Positions 18,368-28,077 of a stretch of DNA of 64,000 bases are shown in pieces. Numbering within the stretch: the stretch's first letter is position 1; every line of letters begins with the position of its first letter. The stretch is taken from the NCBI RefSeq assembly GCF_003838195.1, contig NZ_RCBY01000002.1, positions 36,564-100,563 of the forward strand. The letters are read 5' to 3'. Under the pieces are notes generated by a model. It saw only the letters and a program-made list of their open reading frames with translations, did not search any database and had not been told where the DNA came from. Made by a program: the position numbers and the translations under genes. Source of the DNA: Okeania hirsuta. Its GTDB lineage: Bacteria; Cyanobacteriota; Cyanobacteriia; Cyanobacteriales; Microcoleaceae.

Positions 18368-19567
18368 ATGAAAAACATAAAATCAATAGTCCTAATATTA
18401 ACTTTAGCCTTTCTGTTTTGTTTCATTATCAAATCAATAGTGCTGACATTAGCTTTAGTCTTTCTGTTTTGTTTCATTAACCTAATGCCTCCTGCTTACG
18501 CTTGTACAGGTATTACCCTAAAAGCAGAAGACGGTGCTATGGTCTATGGTAGAACAATGCAATGGGGTAAGTTTGATCTAGAATCTCGAATATTGATCCT
18601 CCCCAGAGAGCACCAGTTTGTGACTGAACTCTCTAGGGATGAAAATGTCCATTTGCCTGGTATACGGTGGACTGGCAAATATGGAATAGTAGGAATTGAT
18701 GCTGTAAATAGGCCAATTCCTCTTGACGGCATGAATGAAAAGGGATTAGTTGCTGGAGTCTTTGATCATCCAGACTTTGCTGAATATGTGGATTATGATT
18801 CAACTATGGCAGAGAAATCTATGGCACCGACCGATGTTGTCCAGTATCTTCTTTCCACCTGTGCCACAGTAGATGATGTTCGTGAGGCAATAGACCAAAT
18901 CTTAGTGGTAAACGTTGTTGAACCAGTTATTGGGAAAACTGCACTATATCATTTGATGGTCAGCGATCCTTCGGGGGAACAGATCGTCATTGAATGGTCA
19001 CAAGGCAAACCAAAAATTTTTGATGCTGAACTAGGGATTATTACTAACTCCCCAACATACGACTGGCATATTACTAATTTACGAAATTATGTCAATATTT
19101 CTCCTGTAGCTTATCCAGATCGGAATATTGGCTCAATTAATTTTAGCCCATTAGGTGTCGGTAGTGGTATGATTGGGCTTCCAGGAGATTTTACGCCTCC
19201 ATCACGTTTCATCCGTGCTTTTGCTTTTTCTCAAACTGCAAGAGCAACTACTGACGGACCTGAGACGATGTATGAATTGTTTCGTATACTTGATAATTTT
19301 AATGTTCCGCTCGGACCACCCGAAGAATCTGAAGATGAATATATAGACACATCAGGTATGCGGAGTGCGACCGTTTGGACAACAGCTTACGACCTCACAA
19401 ATAAGGTAATCTATTACCACACTCAACATAACCGTCAAGTCCGCAAAATTGATGTTGGCAGCTTAGACTTTGAAACTATTAGGGATATGCAGGTGTCCCC
19501 CCTTGATATAGTGAAGGAACAGAATATTGAGGATCGGACTCCTGGAAAGCTTAAGGTTTCATCATAA
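18368..19567 (+). CDS. secreted choloylglycine-hydrolase family Ntn amidase
   Basis: A 399-residue linear amide C-N hydrolase (penicillin V acylase/bile salt hydrolase family). A Sec signal peptide ends PAYA, leaving Cys46 (CTGITLK) as the expected N-terminal nucleophile. Family motifs include VYGRTMQWG, DGMNEKGLVAGVF and IITNSPTYDWHITNLRNY, whose Asn and Arg contribute to catalysis. It probably cleaves acyl-amides in the periplasm or outside, for example acyl-homoserine lactones (inference). The signal region contains an in-frame 51-bp duplication. A GTG at 18365 would add one residue. Confidence 0.9.
   Translation: MKNIKSIVLILTLAFLFCFIIKSIVLTLALVFLFCFINLMPPAYACTGITLKAEDGAMVYGRTMQWGKFDLESRILILPREHQFVTELSRDENVHLPGIRWTGKYGIVGIDAVNRPIPLDGMNEKGLVAGVFDHPDFAEYVDYDSTMAEKSMAPTDVVQYLLSTCATVDDVREAIDQILVVNVVEPVIGKTALYHLMVSDPSGEQIVIEWSQGKPKIFDAELGIITNSPTYDWHITNLRNYVNISPVAYPDRNIGSINFSPLGVGSGMIGLPGDFTPPSRFIRAFAFSQTARATTDGPETMYELFRILDNFNVPLGPPEESEDEYIDTSGMRSATVWTTAYDLTNKVIYYHTQHNRQVRKIDVGSLDFETIRDMQVSPLDIVKEQNIEDRTPGKLKVSS
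18380..18481 (+). repeat. 51-bp tandem duplication in the signal peptide
   Basis: The 51 bases at 18380-18430 are repeated at 18431-18481 with few changes. They encode two versions of KSIVL(x)LTLAFLFCFI, doubling the hydrophobic core of the signal sequence without shifting the frame. Confidence 0.85.
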
Positions 19568-19904
19568 ACTTTCGGCTATGCTTTTAGATTTTAAATTGAA
19601 GATTGATATAGATAAGGAATGAGGATTTTATTATCTACACAATTTAAATTATTTAAAGTCCATATAATCTGAGTTCTTTCAAAAAAATTCTGGAATTTAT
19701 TTAATTATCATTCCTAGTAATGGGATATAAACAACCCCCACTATCTAAACTTTTATGGAATAGAAATTAAGACCTCTCATCCAACCTCTCTTTTTTCTTC
19801 AAGGGAGGGGGGTTGAGAGGTTATAAAATTTTTCAATGGGATTTTGTTTTCGATGCTATATATCTCTCAGGAATTTAGAAATTTGGTATTAGGTTCTTTT
19901 TATA

Positions 19905-20144
19905 AATATTGATATTGAGCAATTATATAGTCAGATTAAAAAATCTAATGAAGATATTGTTTTACATAAATTAAGATGGTACAAAATTGCGGATAATTAC
20001 TCTCAAAAACAATGGCATGATGTATTAGCAATTCTTAAAGCTAGACTAAAAATATTAGATTTTAACTATTTGAAACTGTAGAGCAATTATCTAAAATTAA
20101 CTCCATAATTAGAAAAAGCTTTTGATGAAACAAACTTGACTTGA
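19905..20144 (+). pseudogene. fragment of a conserved cyanobacterial hypothetical
   Basis: The frame reads NIDIEQLYSQIKKSNEDIVL, then HKLRWYKIADNYSQKQWHDV and LAILKARLKILDFNYLKL. TAG and TAA codons then fall within a tail ending LEKAFDETNLT. This matches the C-terminal pattern (KLRWY, QW-DV, LD--YL) that I recall from a common short cyanobacterial hypothetical family, often annotated as nucleotidyltransferase-like. The N-terminal half is missing. Identification rests on motif memory, so it is moderate. Confidence 0.55.
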
Positions 20145-20267
20145 TATTACTAAACTAGAAAACTCTATATTCACTCAGAGATTATTTTTAACTTTTAACT
20201 TTTGACTTGTGCATAGCGCTTCGGAGAGATTATCAGTAGGTAAGTGGGAAAATTTACAAGTACGTCA

Positions 20268-20372
20268 AATGTGTTGCCATAGTCAAAAAGTAGACCTGCA
20301 AGATAAAAGAGCGATCGCTGATTTTTATCAATTTATTTGGAAATTATTTTTCCTATGGCTTGTCTTTTATCA
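20268..20372 (+). repeat. detached copy of the HPT 3' end
   Basis: From AGTCAAAAAGTAGACCTGCA to TATGGCTTGTCTTTTAT this matches 17248-17358 closely, except for a 19-base deletion between two TTTTTCCTA repeats. It retains a HIP1 GCGATCGC where the functional gene has GCGATCAC. It lies 2.9 kb beyond the gene, past the Ntn hydrolase. Confidence 0.85.
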
Positions 20373-20422
20373 TACTTATAATAGAAGGTAAAAATTTAGG
20401 ATTTTATTTAACCATTAAAATT

Positions 20423-21519
20423 ATGCCGTTAAGAGCTATTTTAGATAATCAAGAATTATTAGCCCCACTACTATCTGATAAAGAATGGGAAGAATTAAAA
20501 CGTAAAAAAGTTTAAGTTATTTTACCTTGTTGTGAAGCAAAAGGACATTTAAGAACTTCAAAATTGGGAACTAAGCATTTTGCTCATAATAAGTAAAGAT
20601 GGATGTAATTATAAATCAGAAACATGGCAACATCTTTTATGCAAAACAGAAATTGCTAAAGTCTGTAACATTATGGGTTACGCTGTTAAAACTGAAGCAA
20701 GTAGATTAGATTGGAGAGCCGATGTTTTAGCTACTAAGCAGGAGAAACATCAATTAGTTCAACTGGCTTTTGAAGCTCAATGGAGTCCTCAAATCTTAGA
20801 ATAAACGAAAGAACGTCAAGATAAATATGCCAGAGATGGTATTAGTTGTTGCTGGTTATTTAAGAAGTTACCAACATCCGAAGAAAGACAAGATATACCG
20901 ATGTTTCAATTACAGTTTGACCAATCTGAAAATCATACAGTAATTTTTGATAATAACACCTATCTTTTAAAGAATTTTATTACTGAAATTTTATCTGGTC
21001 ATTTTAAATTTTCTCAATTTTACCGATATAAAACACAGCAAGATATTAAAATCAGATTTTTTCCTGTTAATTGTTGGAATTGGAAGTGTCACGGGAAATA
21101 TTATATTTATCACGTTCACAATGAGTCTTATGAAACTTTATGTGGGTGTAATTTTAATTTAATAGACTACATTATATTAACAGAAAAAATTATAGATGAA
21201 CCTCAATTTCTTCCTGAAATTGTAAATAAAGCTTATGAATGCTTGAAGACTGAAAAAGCTAAACGTCAAAATATGAAAATGGGCAAAATTAAATATCGCT
21301 ATAGCAAAACTGTTGGAAGCTCTTACACTTCATTCGGTTGTCCTTATTGTGATGCAATATTTGGAGATAATCATTATTTATTTTGACAAAATTTGCGAGG
21401 TTGAGTATGGATATATTCAACACATTGATTTTGAAACAACTGTTAATATCTCTTCCGAAAAACTAAATATTCTTCATTGGTGCTATTCTCCAACTAAAGA
21501 TTTTTGTTGCAACTACTAA
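20423..21519 (+). pseudogene. CoiA-like competence/nuclease protein, disrupted
   Basis: An N-terminal MPLRAILDNQELLAPLLSD leads to LPCCEAKGHLRTSKLGTKHF, then GCNYKSETWQHLLCK, ASRLDWRADVLA and LAFEAQWSPQ. This is the layout of CoiA-like proteins, with a zinc-type Cys pair and a D/ExQ restriction-endonuclease-like core. The gene is broken by a TAA about 30 codons in, a frameshift near 20580, a TAA at 20802-20804 and another frameshift near 21378. The closing region reads GFETT-like FETTVNISSEKLN. Such proteins are linked to natural transformation. Its decay fits the surrounding debris. Confidence 0.75.
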
Positions 21520-21545
21520 TTTGGATTAACTTAACTCATACAAAC

Positions 21546-23123
21546 ATGACTAAATTACTAGGAAAAGTATATATTGTTGGAGCTGGACCTGGAAGTAAAG
21601 AATATTTGACTGTCAAAGCACATTCTCTCATTACTCAAGCTGAAGTATTAATTTATGATGCCTTAGTTGATGATTCAATTCTAAAATTAGCACCAGAAAA
21701 TTGTTTAAAAATAGAGATGGGTAAACGTGGTGGTAAACCCAGTATGTCTCAGTCAGAAATTAATAGCTTGTTAGTAGAAAAATGTCGTTTAGGCAAACAA
21801 GTAATTAGACTAAAAGGAGGAGATCCTTTTATTTTTGGTCGTGCTTCTTCAGAAATTCAAGCATTAATTGAAGCTGGTTGTGAATTTGAAGTTGTACCAG
21901 GAATTTCTTCTGCATTAGCTGCACCTTTACTCGCAAATATTCCTCTGACAGATGCAGTAATGAGTAGAGCTTTTATCGTCTTGACTGCTCACGATATAGA
22001 AGCATTAGATTGGGAAAGAATATCTCAGATTGAAACTTTAGTAATTTTAATGGGGGCACGAAATTTAGATGAAATTGTGCGTCAGTTATTAAGACATAAA
22101 AGAACATCTCAAACTCCTGTGGCAATTATTCAAAATTGTGCCACTCCAAAACAACAAATTTGGATTGGTAGTTTAGGGGATATTGTTCAACAAACATACA
22201 CTGAATATTTGTCCCCTTGTGTGATAATAGTAGGGGAAGTAGTCAGGTTACGAGATTATTTAAAGTCTCCAAATAATATGGTTAAAGAAAATTCAGTAGC
22301 CAAAATTGAAATAGCGCCTTTAGCAAATAAAACTGTTTTAGTGACTCGTGCAGCAGGTCAGTCTAGTAAGTTTAGCGATCGCCTACAAAAAGCAGGGGCA
22401 AAAGTAATTGAAATGCCTGCTTTAGTGATTACTCCTCCTTCAAGTTGGCATGATTTAGATGTGGCTATTAATAATATAGATACTTTTGATTGGTTAATTT
22501 TGACTTCTACAAATGGGGTAGATTACTTTTTTGAAAGGTTGGCAGAGAAAGATAAGGATAGTCGTGCTTTATCTGGCGTAAAAATAGCAGTTGTTGGTAA
22601 AAAAACTTCGGGAAGTTTGAATGCTCGTGGTTTGAAGGCGGATTTTATTCCACCTAATTTTGTTGCTGATTCTTTGGTGGTAAATTTCCCAGAAAATTTG
22701 AGTGGAAAAAAGGTTTTATTTCCCAGAGTAGAGACTGGTGGTAGGGAAGTATTAGTGAATGAGTTAAATAGTAAAGGTGCGGAGGTAATAGAAGTAGCTG
22801 CTTATGAGTCTAGTTGTCCAGAAAATATTTTACCGGAAGCTTTATTAGCACTACAAAATTGTCAGATAGATATTATGACTTTTGCTAGTTCTAAAACGGT
22901 GCGAAATTTTTGTTATTTGACGGCTGAAAATAAAGATAATTTACCGCAAGATTGGTTAGAAAATATTTGTATTGCTTCTATCGGACCTCAAACTTCTCAA
23001 AGTTGTCACAGTTTGTTAGGTAGAGTAGATGTGGAAGCTCAAGAATATACTTTGGATGGGTTGACTGAAGCTATTATTAAATGGGTAGAAATTGAAAGTC
23101 AAAAGTCAAAATTCAAAAGTTAA
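21546..23123 (+). CDS. uroporphyrinogen-III C-methyltransferase/synthase fusion
   Basis: A 525-residue bifunctional enzyme. Residues 4-245 are a CobA-type SUMT domain with VYIVGAGPGSKEYLTVKA, LKGGDPFIFGR and VVPGISSALAAPLLANIPLT; it methylates uroporphyrinogen III twice toward siroheme and cobalamin. Residues from about 270 to 515 are a HemD domain beginning KTVLVTRAAGQSSKFSDRL with LTSTNGVDYFF; it cyclises hydroxymethylbilane to uroporphyrinogen III. The open frame starts at 21504, but ATG 21546 (MTKLLGKVYIVG) fits the family. The C-terminus is Lys/Ser rich and runs into an AAAGTCA-type repeat. Confidence 0.93.
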   Translation: MTKLLGKVYIVGAGPGSKEYLTVKAHSLITQAEVLIYDALVDDSILKLAPENCLKIEMGKRGGKPSMSQSEINSLLVEKCRLGKQVIRLKGGDPFIFGRASSEIQALIEAGCEFEVVPGISSALAAPLLANIPLTDAVMSRAFIVLTAHDIEALDWERISQIETLVILMGARNLDEIVRQLLRHKRTSQTPVAIIQNCATPKQQIWIGSLGDIVQQTYTEYLSPCVIIVGEVVRLRDYLKSPNNMVKENSVAKIEIAPLANKTVLVTRAAGQSSKFSDRLQKAGAKVIEMPALVITPPSSWHDLDVAINNIDTFDWLILTSTNGVDYFFERLAEKDKDSRALSGVKIAVVGKKTSGSLNARGLKADFIPPNFVADSLVVNFPENLSGKKVLFPRVETGGREVLVNELNSKGAEVIEVAAYESSCPENILPEALLALQNCQIDIMTFASSKTVRNFCYLTAENKDNLPQDWLENICIASIGPQTSQSCHSLLGRVDVEAQEYTLDGLTEAIIKWVEIESQKSKFKS

Positions 23124-23300
23124 AAGTAATAAAATAAGCACTTAGCTCTTATACCAAATTGAAATGAAGCTGCATAGAATAATATTTTAAGCATAATTGA
23201 CCGCAGGTAAGCGTAGATAAAGATAGATCGATTTAATGAATTTCATCATTCTATGCAACCTCATATAAAATTGGTATTAGCAGTCAGCTATCAGCAAATA

Positions 23301-23392
23301 ATACCAAATTCAAAAAAGGTCTCTACAGTATTAATCTCAACACTCCTAGTAACAGACTAAAGCACTGTAACAGTATTTTTTGAAAATGGTAT
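23301..23392. mobile_element. 92-bp MITE, ATACCA family, inverted copy
   Basis: Near-identical reverse complement of 6483-6574 with the ATACCAAATTCAAAAAA end at left. Equal length and about four differences by eye indicate recent mobility. Confidence 0.8.
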
Positions 23393-23569
23393 AATGAATG
23401 ATTCCTTCTAAGGTTAAAAGACCTTACTTTGGCAGTAACTTTTAATTCCCTCTCAATTTCAAGGGTTGCTTTTGCCTCTTTCTGTTATTTTTCTCTCATT
23501 AGATATCTTCAGAAAAGAGGTATTATACCAAATTGATAAATGTTTGCTACAAATAGCTAGGATATTTCT

Positions 23570-23600
<31 letters not shown>

Positions 23601-23684
23601 AATTAATGGCTTAAATACCATTTTTTAGGCCGTAAATCATCCTTTTTGTCAAAGAGAATATCCTGTAAAATCTTTTTATTCCTC

Positions 23685-23773
23685 AGGACTTACACAGAGA
23701 CTCTATATATAGAGAGAGCGAATGCCATTCGCCCCTACAGATGGTGGTTTTACAGTCAATTTGCGTAAGTCCT
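23685..23773. mobile_element. MITE-like element, AGGACTTACGCA family
   Basis: The left end AGGACTTACACA and right end TGCGTAAGTCCT form an inverted repeat. The interior carries GCGAATGCCATTCGCCCCTA, also found in the 48566 copy. Confidence 0.7.
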
Positions 23774-24024
23774 GATTCCTCTTACTATTCGTAACATTCT
23801 TTTTTTAAATTGGTATTAGGGAGTAGTGAGTAGGGGGAAATAATTGATGATTTCTGTACGATAGTTGATTTTATTTTTTATTATTGGAGATGTCTATTAG
23901 TAGCTGATAGCTAATAGCTGATGGCTGAATGCTTACCTAAAATCCGGTTATACAGTTATCGCACTTTCTACTTCCATCCAATGCAGACATAAAATGCCGG
24001 AATATTCCCAGATAATTCCCACTC

Positions 24025-24447
24025 TCATCCTTTCTTCCTACTGACTCCTGACTCCTGACTCCTCTCATCATAAAATTTGAAGTAACGTAAAAATATCCAA
24101 GTCAATGTACAACCTAATATATAGTACAAAAAATCCCACCATACAAAAGTATTTCCTAACAACAGTCTGCCAATTAAAGTTGCTCGAATAGTTTGTAAAA
24201 AAGGTGGTTTCCATAACTGCATAAATTCTAGAAAACAGGTGACAATAAATACCCAAAAAGCTACTAAACCTGGTTTAAGTCGAGGTCGAATAAAAATTAC
24301 TAAAAAAATCCAGAATGCTTCATAAAAAATTGAACTAAAAGAATTATTTAGCCATTCTGAAAATAGTCCTTCATAAAATTTAGTTGCAAAACCTAAAATT
24401 ACAGTAAATATCAAACAAATTATAATTTTAATTCTATATCTTTTCAT
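24025..24447 (-). CDS. DUF2809 family membrane protein
   Basis: A 140-residue protein with about four hydrophobic helices and the DUF2809 features KFYEGLFSEWLNNSFSSIFYE and FLEFMQLWKPPFLQTIRATL then GRLLLGNTFVWWDFLYYILG. It starts MKRYRIKIIICLIF. The function is unknown; these are small polytopic proteins of bacterial inner membranes. The C-terminal ERSQESGVSRKKG is encoded by an AGTCAGG-type heptamer repeat, so the tail has been extended by repeat sequence. Transcribed alone on the minus strand. Confidence 0.85.
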   Translation of the reverse strand: MKRYRIKIIICLIFTVILGFATKFYEGLFSEWLNNSFSSIFYEAFWIFLVIFIRPRLKPGLVAFWVFIVTCFLEFMQLWKPPFLQTIRATLIGRLLLGNTFVWWDFLYYILGCTLTWIFLRYFKFYDERSQESGVSRKKG

Positions 24448-24533
24448 CTTTTCAGAAAAATTATATGAAATATAAAAAAGAATGCTACGAAGAATTTTCC
24501 TCCTGAAAAGACTTTATTTAAAAATGCCTATTT

Positions 24534-24634
24534 GGCGTTGCTGAATGATAATGATTTTTAGATTAAGTATCAACGCAAAACATAAGTTTTTCAATTTGAC
24601 CTTCAGCTACTTACCATTACATTTCAGCAACGCC
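24534..24634. mobile_element. 101-bp MITE, GGCGTTGCTGAA family
   Basis: GGCGTTGCTGAA at 24534-24545 and TTCAGCAACGCC at 24623-24634 form a perfect 12-bp inverted repeat. No ORF. Related to 4744-4855. Confidence 0.8.
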
Positions 24635-25759
24635 GTCTATTTGACTAAAAACAGAGTTTTACTTTAGCTAAATGAGATAGCAATTTCCATGCTTATGGGG
24701 TCATTTCAGTTATCAGTTATCAGTACCTCTGAAATAAGGAGGCTTAAAATCAGGAATATTCTCTTTTTTTATCCCCTTAAAAGGGGAGACTTTAGACCAC
24801 AATTTCTCGGTAAAAAATTCCTTTGCTTTAGAGAGTAGGGAGTAGGAAATAGAAAAAAGGATAAAGGAGAGGCTTTAAACCTTAATTATTCGGTAAACGA
24901 CCAACCACTTCATGTCTTATAACCCCAAATAATTTTAAGCGCCCCCGTTGACCGTAGGGTATTAAACCCGCCACAGAAAAGATAAAAGAAGGTTACAAAA
25001 TTGTTTTTATAGACAAGGGAAAACAGGAAACAAATATTTGTTGCTAAATAAATACAGCGTATTTCAGGTTAATGAAGTACAGTAATATCATGTCTGAAAA
25101 TAGCGTGAGAAAAACAACTTTCTTCCCCTCTTACTTCCTCTTTTCTATTGTAACTCCCTAATCTGATAGCTTCCCTACCTATAAGTCCCCAATCCAATGC
25201 CCTATTTAGGGTTTGCGCTCAAAAGTATTTTAGTAGGGGTAGGAGACAACCCACCCCTAACCCCTCCCAGGAGGGGAAGACAGCTATACTGGAGACAGGA
25301 GAAATGGATCGGGAGCGAGGAAGTAGGAGCGGGCGTTTTGTCCCAAGATTGTTCTGCCCAACTATGCGCCTAAAATACGCTCCATGCATGAGCGTGAAGA
25401 GCTGAAACAGGCGCACTTTTTTCGTTCCCAAAAAGGCACTTGTCTTTATATGTCAATGCTTTTATATTTAATCAGCAAGCCCTATTTAGCTTTATAGCTA
25501 TTTATAACTATTCAACCAGACATAATATATACCAGAAGGAAGAAGGAAGAAGGAAGAAGGAGGAAGGCTATTAAGCAAAAAAAAACCTAAATTTCCTGTA
25601 GATATTCACCCTTGAATTTACACAAACTATACTAACGGACATGATATTAATTATGAAGAACTATTTGCTCAAATTCTCTTCTACAAATAATTATCTTTTC
25701 TGTGCCGGGTTTAATATCAAATCCATTTAATTCGGTATAAAAACATTCTCCATCTTCAC

Positions 25760-25848
25760 GGCATTGCTGAGGGGCGGGATGAATATCAGTGGGATGTGTA
25801 TCCTGCCTGCGGTGAAAATATAAGGAACGGGTAAGATGCCCATTCCAC
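25760..25848 (+). repeat. GGCATTGCTGAGGGGCGGG repeat upstream of lpxB 3' end
   Basis: From GGCATTGCTGAGGGGCGGGA through AACGGGTAAGATGCCCATTC. The reverse complement lies at 27837-27943, so lpxB is bracketed by an inverted pair of this repeat. Confidence 0.75.
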
Positions 25849-25892
25849 AAAACACAAAACTATAATTGCCTTTAATTGTCTCAAAAATATCT

Positions 25893-27092
25893 TTATTTTC
25901 CGCTCAAAACTGAATCTAAAATTGCTTGAGCTGCACGACTACAAACTCCTTCTTTTCCCAAAGCATGACGCATTTCCTGATAATTTACTATCATTTTTTC
26001 TCGGCACTGAGAATTTAATAGAAGTTCCAAAGCTTCAGAAACAATTTTTTCAGGAGTAGCATTTTCTTGAAACAATTCTGGCACAATAGCTTTCATTTGT
26101 ACCAAATTTGGTGGCGACATAAATGGAATTGAAAATCTCAAAATATTCCTAGCAATCCAAACAGTTATTGGATTAACTTTATAAACTACTACTTGCGGTA
26201 CATTTAGCAAAGCTATTTCCAAATTTACAGTACCAGATTTAGCGATCGCTAAGTCGGCTGCAGCCAGAATTTCTAAATTTTTACTTTCTTGTATTTCTTG
26301 ATTATTTTGTGGCAGAGATGGATAAATTTTTGCCTGTAGTTGATACTTCTTAATTGCCTCTTCAATAGGATGACGATAACTTTCTAAAGAAAGAGGAATT
26401 AGAAAATGAACTTGAGGTAATTTTTCCTGAATTATTTGTGCTGCTCGAAATATTACTGGCATTAAATATTTAATTTCTTGTCGTCGAGATGCTGGTAATA
26501 AAGCGATCGCTATTGTATCTGATTTTATGCCCAAATTATGACGTGCTTTTTTCCGACTAGGAGCTATTTTTATTCTGTCAATTATGGGATGACCTACCCA
26601 AGTAACTTTAGCTCCTTTTTGTCGAAAATAATTTGCTTCTTCCGGAAAAATTGCCAAAATTTTGTTTGCTAAATTTACTATTTTATTTGTTTTACCCTTT
26701 CCCAGAGACCAAACCCATTCTTGAGGAGCAATGTACCAAATAATCGGTAAATTCGGCCAGGTTTTACGGATATAATTACCAATACTAATATTAGGTCCCA
26801 TGTAGTCAATCAAAACAACTATATCAGGGGATTCGTTATGTAAATATTCCTTTGCTTTTTGTTGTAATTTCAGAGTAGGAAAAACGAAAGGCAAAGACTC
26901 AATAATTCCGACAGCACCAATTTTTGTTGTATTTCCTAATAAAGTAGCACCAGCAGCAGCCATTCTATCGCCCCCCAAGGCGACAATATCTAAATTTAAA
27001 CCTTGAAGTTGAGCTTGACGGTAGAGTGCTTCAACTAATAGAGACCCTTGTAAATCTCCAGAAACTTCACCTGTACTAATAAAAATTTTCAT
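25893..27092 (-). CDS. lpxB: lipid-A-disaccharide synthase
   Basis: A 399-residue glycosyltransferase (GT19) at the inner-membrane face. It joins UDP-2,3-diacylglucosamine with lipid X to form the lipid A disaccharide. The N-terminus KIFISTGEVSGDLQGSLL is the classic LpxB opening. GPNISIGNYIRKTWPNLPIIWYIAPQEWVW and ALLPASRRQEI are further landmarks, as is AIAKSGTVNLEIALLNVPQVVVYKV for donor binding. It follows lpxC-fabZ-lpxA on the same strand but 1.8 kb of mobile-element debris separates it from lpxA. An inverted repeat pair flanks it. HIP1 sites occur within the gene. Confidence 0.95.
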   Translation of the reverse strand: MKIFISTGEVSGDLQGSLLVEALYRQAQLQGLNLDIVALGGDRMAAAGATLLGNTTKIGAVGIIESLPFVFPTLKLQQKAKEYLHNESPDIVVLIDYMGPNISIGNYIRKTWPNLPIIWYIAPQEWVWSLGKGKTNKIVNLANKILAIFPEEANYFRQKGAKVTWVGHPIIDRIKIAPSRKKARHNLGIKSDTIAIALLPASRRQEIKYLMPVIFRAAQIIQEKLPQVHFLIPLSLESYRHPIEEAIKKYQLQAKIYPSLPQNNQEIQESKNLEILAAADLAIAKSGTVNLEIALLNVPQVVVYKVNPITVWIARNILRFSIPFMSPPNLVQMKAIVPELFQENATPEKIVSEALELLLNSQCREKMIVNYQEMRHALGKEGVCSRAAQAILDSVLSGK

Positions 27093-27836
27093 AAGACATG
27101 GGGGACTGGTTATTTCAGTTGTCAGTTATCAGTTATCAGCAAAAGAGGTGCAAATATAAAAATTCAAACCTCAGTTACTTCATTCCAACTGAAATAAACT
27201 ATATACCAATCGAAGCAAAAATTAAGACATTTCTAGATAATTGAACTCAATCATAGATTATTTTTGACTTTTGCTTTGTCCATAGCGCAACAAGACTTTT
27301 AAATAATAGTATATTAATTAAAATTATAATTAATTGATTAAAATATTGATAATTTAAATTGATTTTGACAAAAAAAGTTCAAATGAGCTATCGAAAGCCA
27401 AATTTGAGGGAAAAATTGCGATTTCGCGCCTATATGAGCAATCTTTTCATAAACGCTACAAGTCTTGATATGCAATAAATACAGGATTTTTGCCGCTCGG
27501 TCAATTTTGATGTATATTGAGTACAAGTCTGTAGCTCTGCGTAGGTGCTCATTAAAATGATTTGAAATATTATTCATAGTAGAGCAGTTAAAGCAAATGT
27601 CGCAAAAGAACCTGAACAAGTTACACAAAAAAATTAGGGGTTGCACATTATGGAATGATATTGCCAAAAATTTGTTTAGACTTTGACTAAAAATAACCAT
27701 TAATTAATCATTCTGACAATTGATTAATCCACAATCCAATTCAATCAAAAATCTCAAATCATTCGTCGCTGTGCAACGCCAAAAATTAAGCATTGTATAA
27801 ATGCGGGATGATTTTAATAGTTTTGTGGAAGTGGAA
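27093..27836. other. spacer with no recognised gene
   Basis: Open frames on the minus strand at 27338-27700 and 27704-27907 show no family features, and the second is largely repeat sequence. A GCAACGCCAAAAATTAAG end-like motif lies near 27773. Confidence 0.4.
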
Positions 27837-27943
27837 GTGGAATGGGCATCTTGCCCGTTCCTAATATTTTCACTGCAGGCAAGGACAGGCAGGATGCCTG
27901 CCCCCACTTATCACTTATATTCATCCCGCCCCTCAGCAATGCC
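27837..27943 (-). repeat. inverted partner of the 25760 repeat
   Basis: Reverse complement of 25760-25848, starting GTGGAATGGGCATCTTGCCC and ending CCCGCCCCTCAGCAATGCC, with a small insert (GGCAGGATGCCTGCCCC). Confidence 0.75.
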
Positions 27944-27945
27944 AA

Positions 27946-28077
27946 AAATTAAGGTTAGCCCAAAAACTACTTTCTCGTAAAACCAAAGGATCTAATAACT
28001 ATCACAAAGCAAGGGTCAAAGTAGCTAGGATACACGCAAAAATCAAAGATTTAAGGCTTGACTATACTCAACTGTAA
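27946..28077 (+). pseudogene. IS200/IS605-family TnpB (OrfB) fragment
   Basis: The 43-codon frame reads KLRLAQKLLSRKTKGSNNYH, then KARVKVARIHAKIKDLRLDY and TQL. This is the conserved middle of TnpB proteins (RKxKGSNNxxKARxKVAxxH). The N-terminal part and the nuclease-bearing C-terminal part are missing. It lies directly before a right-end-like segment. Confidence 0.8.

Larger units (their letters stand above)
24448..25892. other. long intergenic region with several dispersed repeats
   Basis: No convincing gene. It contains the element at 24534, an inverted copy of the ACCGAAAAATTGTGG-type repeat near 24770-24820, a CCCACCCCTAACCCCTCCC palindromic repeat near 25250 and AGGAAGA heptamers near 25538-25565. 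TAACGGACATGATAT near 25635 is the same end sequence as the 59745 element. An 86-bp repeat at 25760 is listed separately. Confidence 0.5.

Noticed and set aside
25219..25431. Minus-strand 70-codon frame
   Set aside because: It overlaps a dispersed palindromic repeat and has no family features.
27338..27700. Minus-strand 120-codon frame rich in Phe and Ile
   Set aside because: No domain or ribosome-binding site is seen and it lies in transposon debris.
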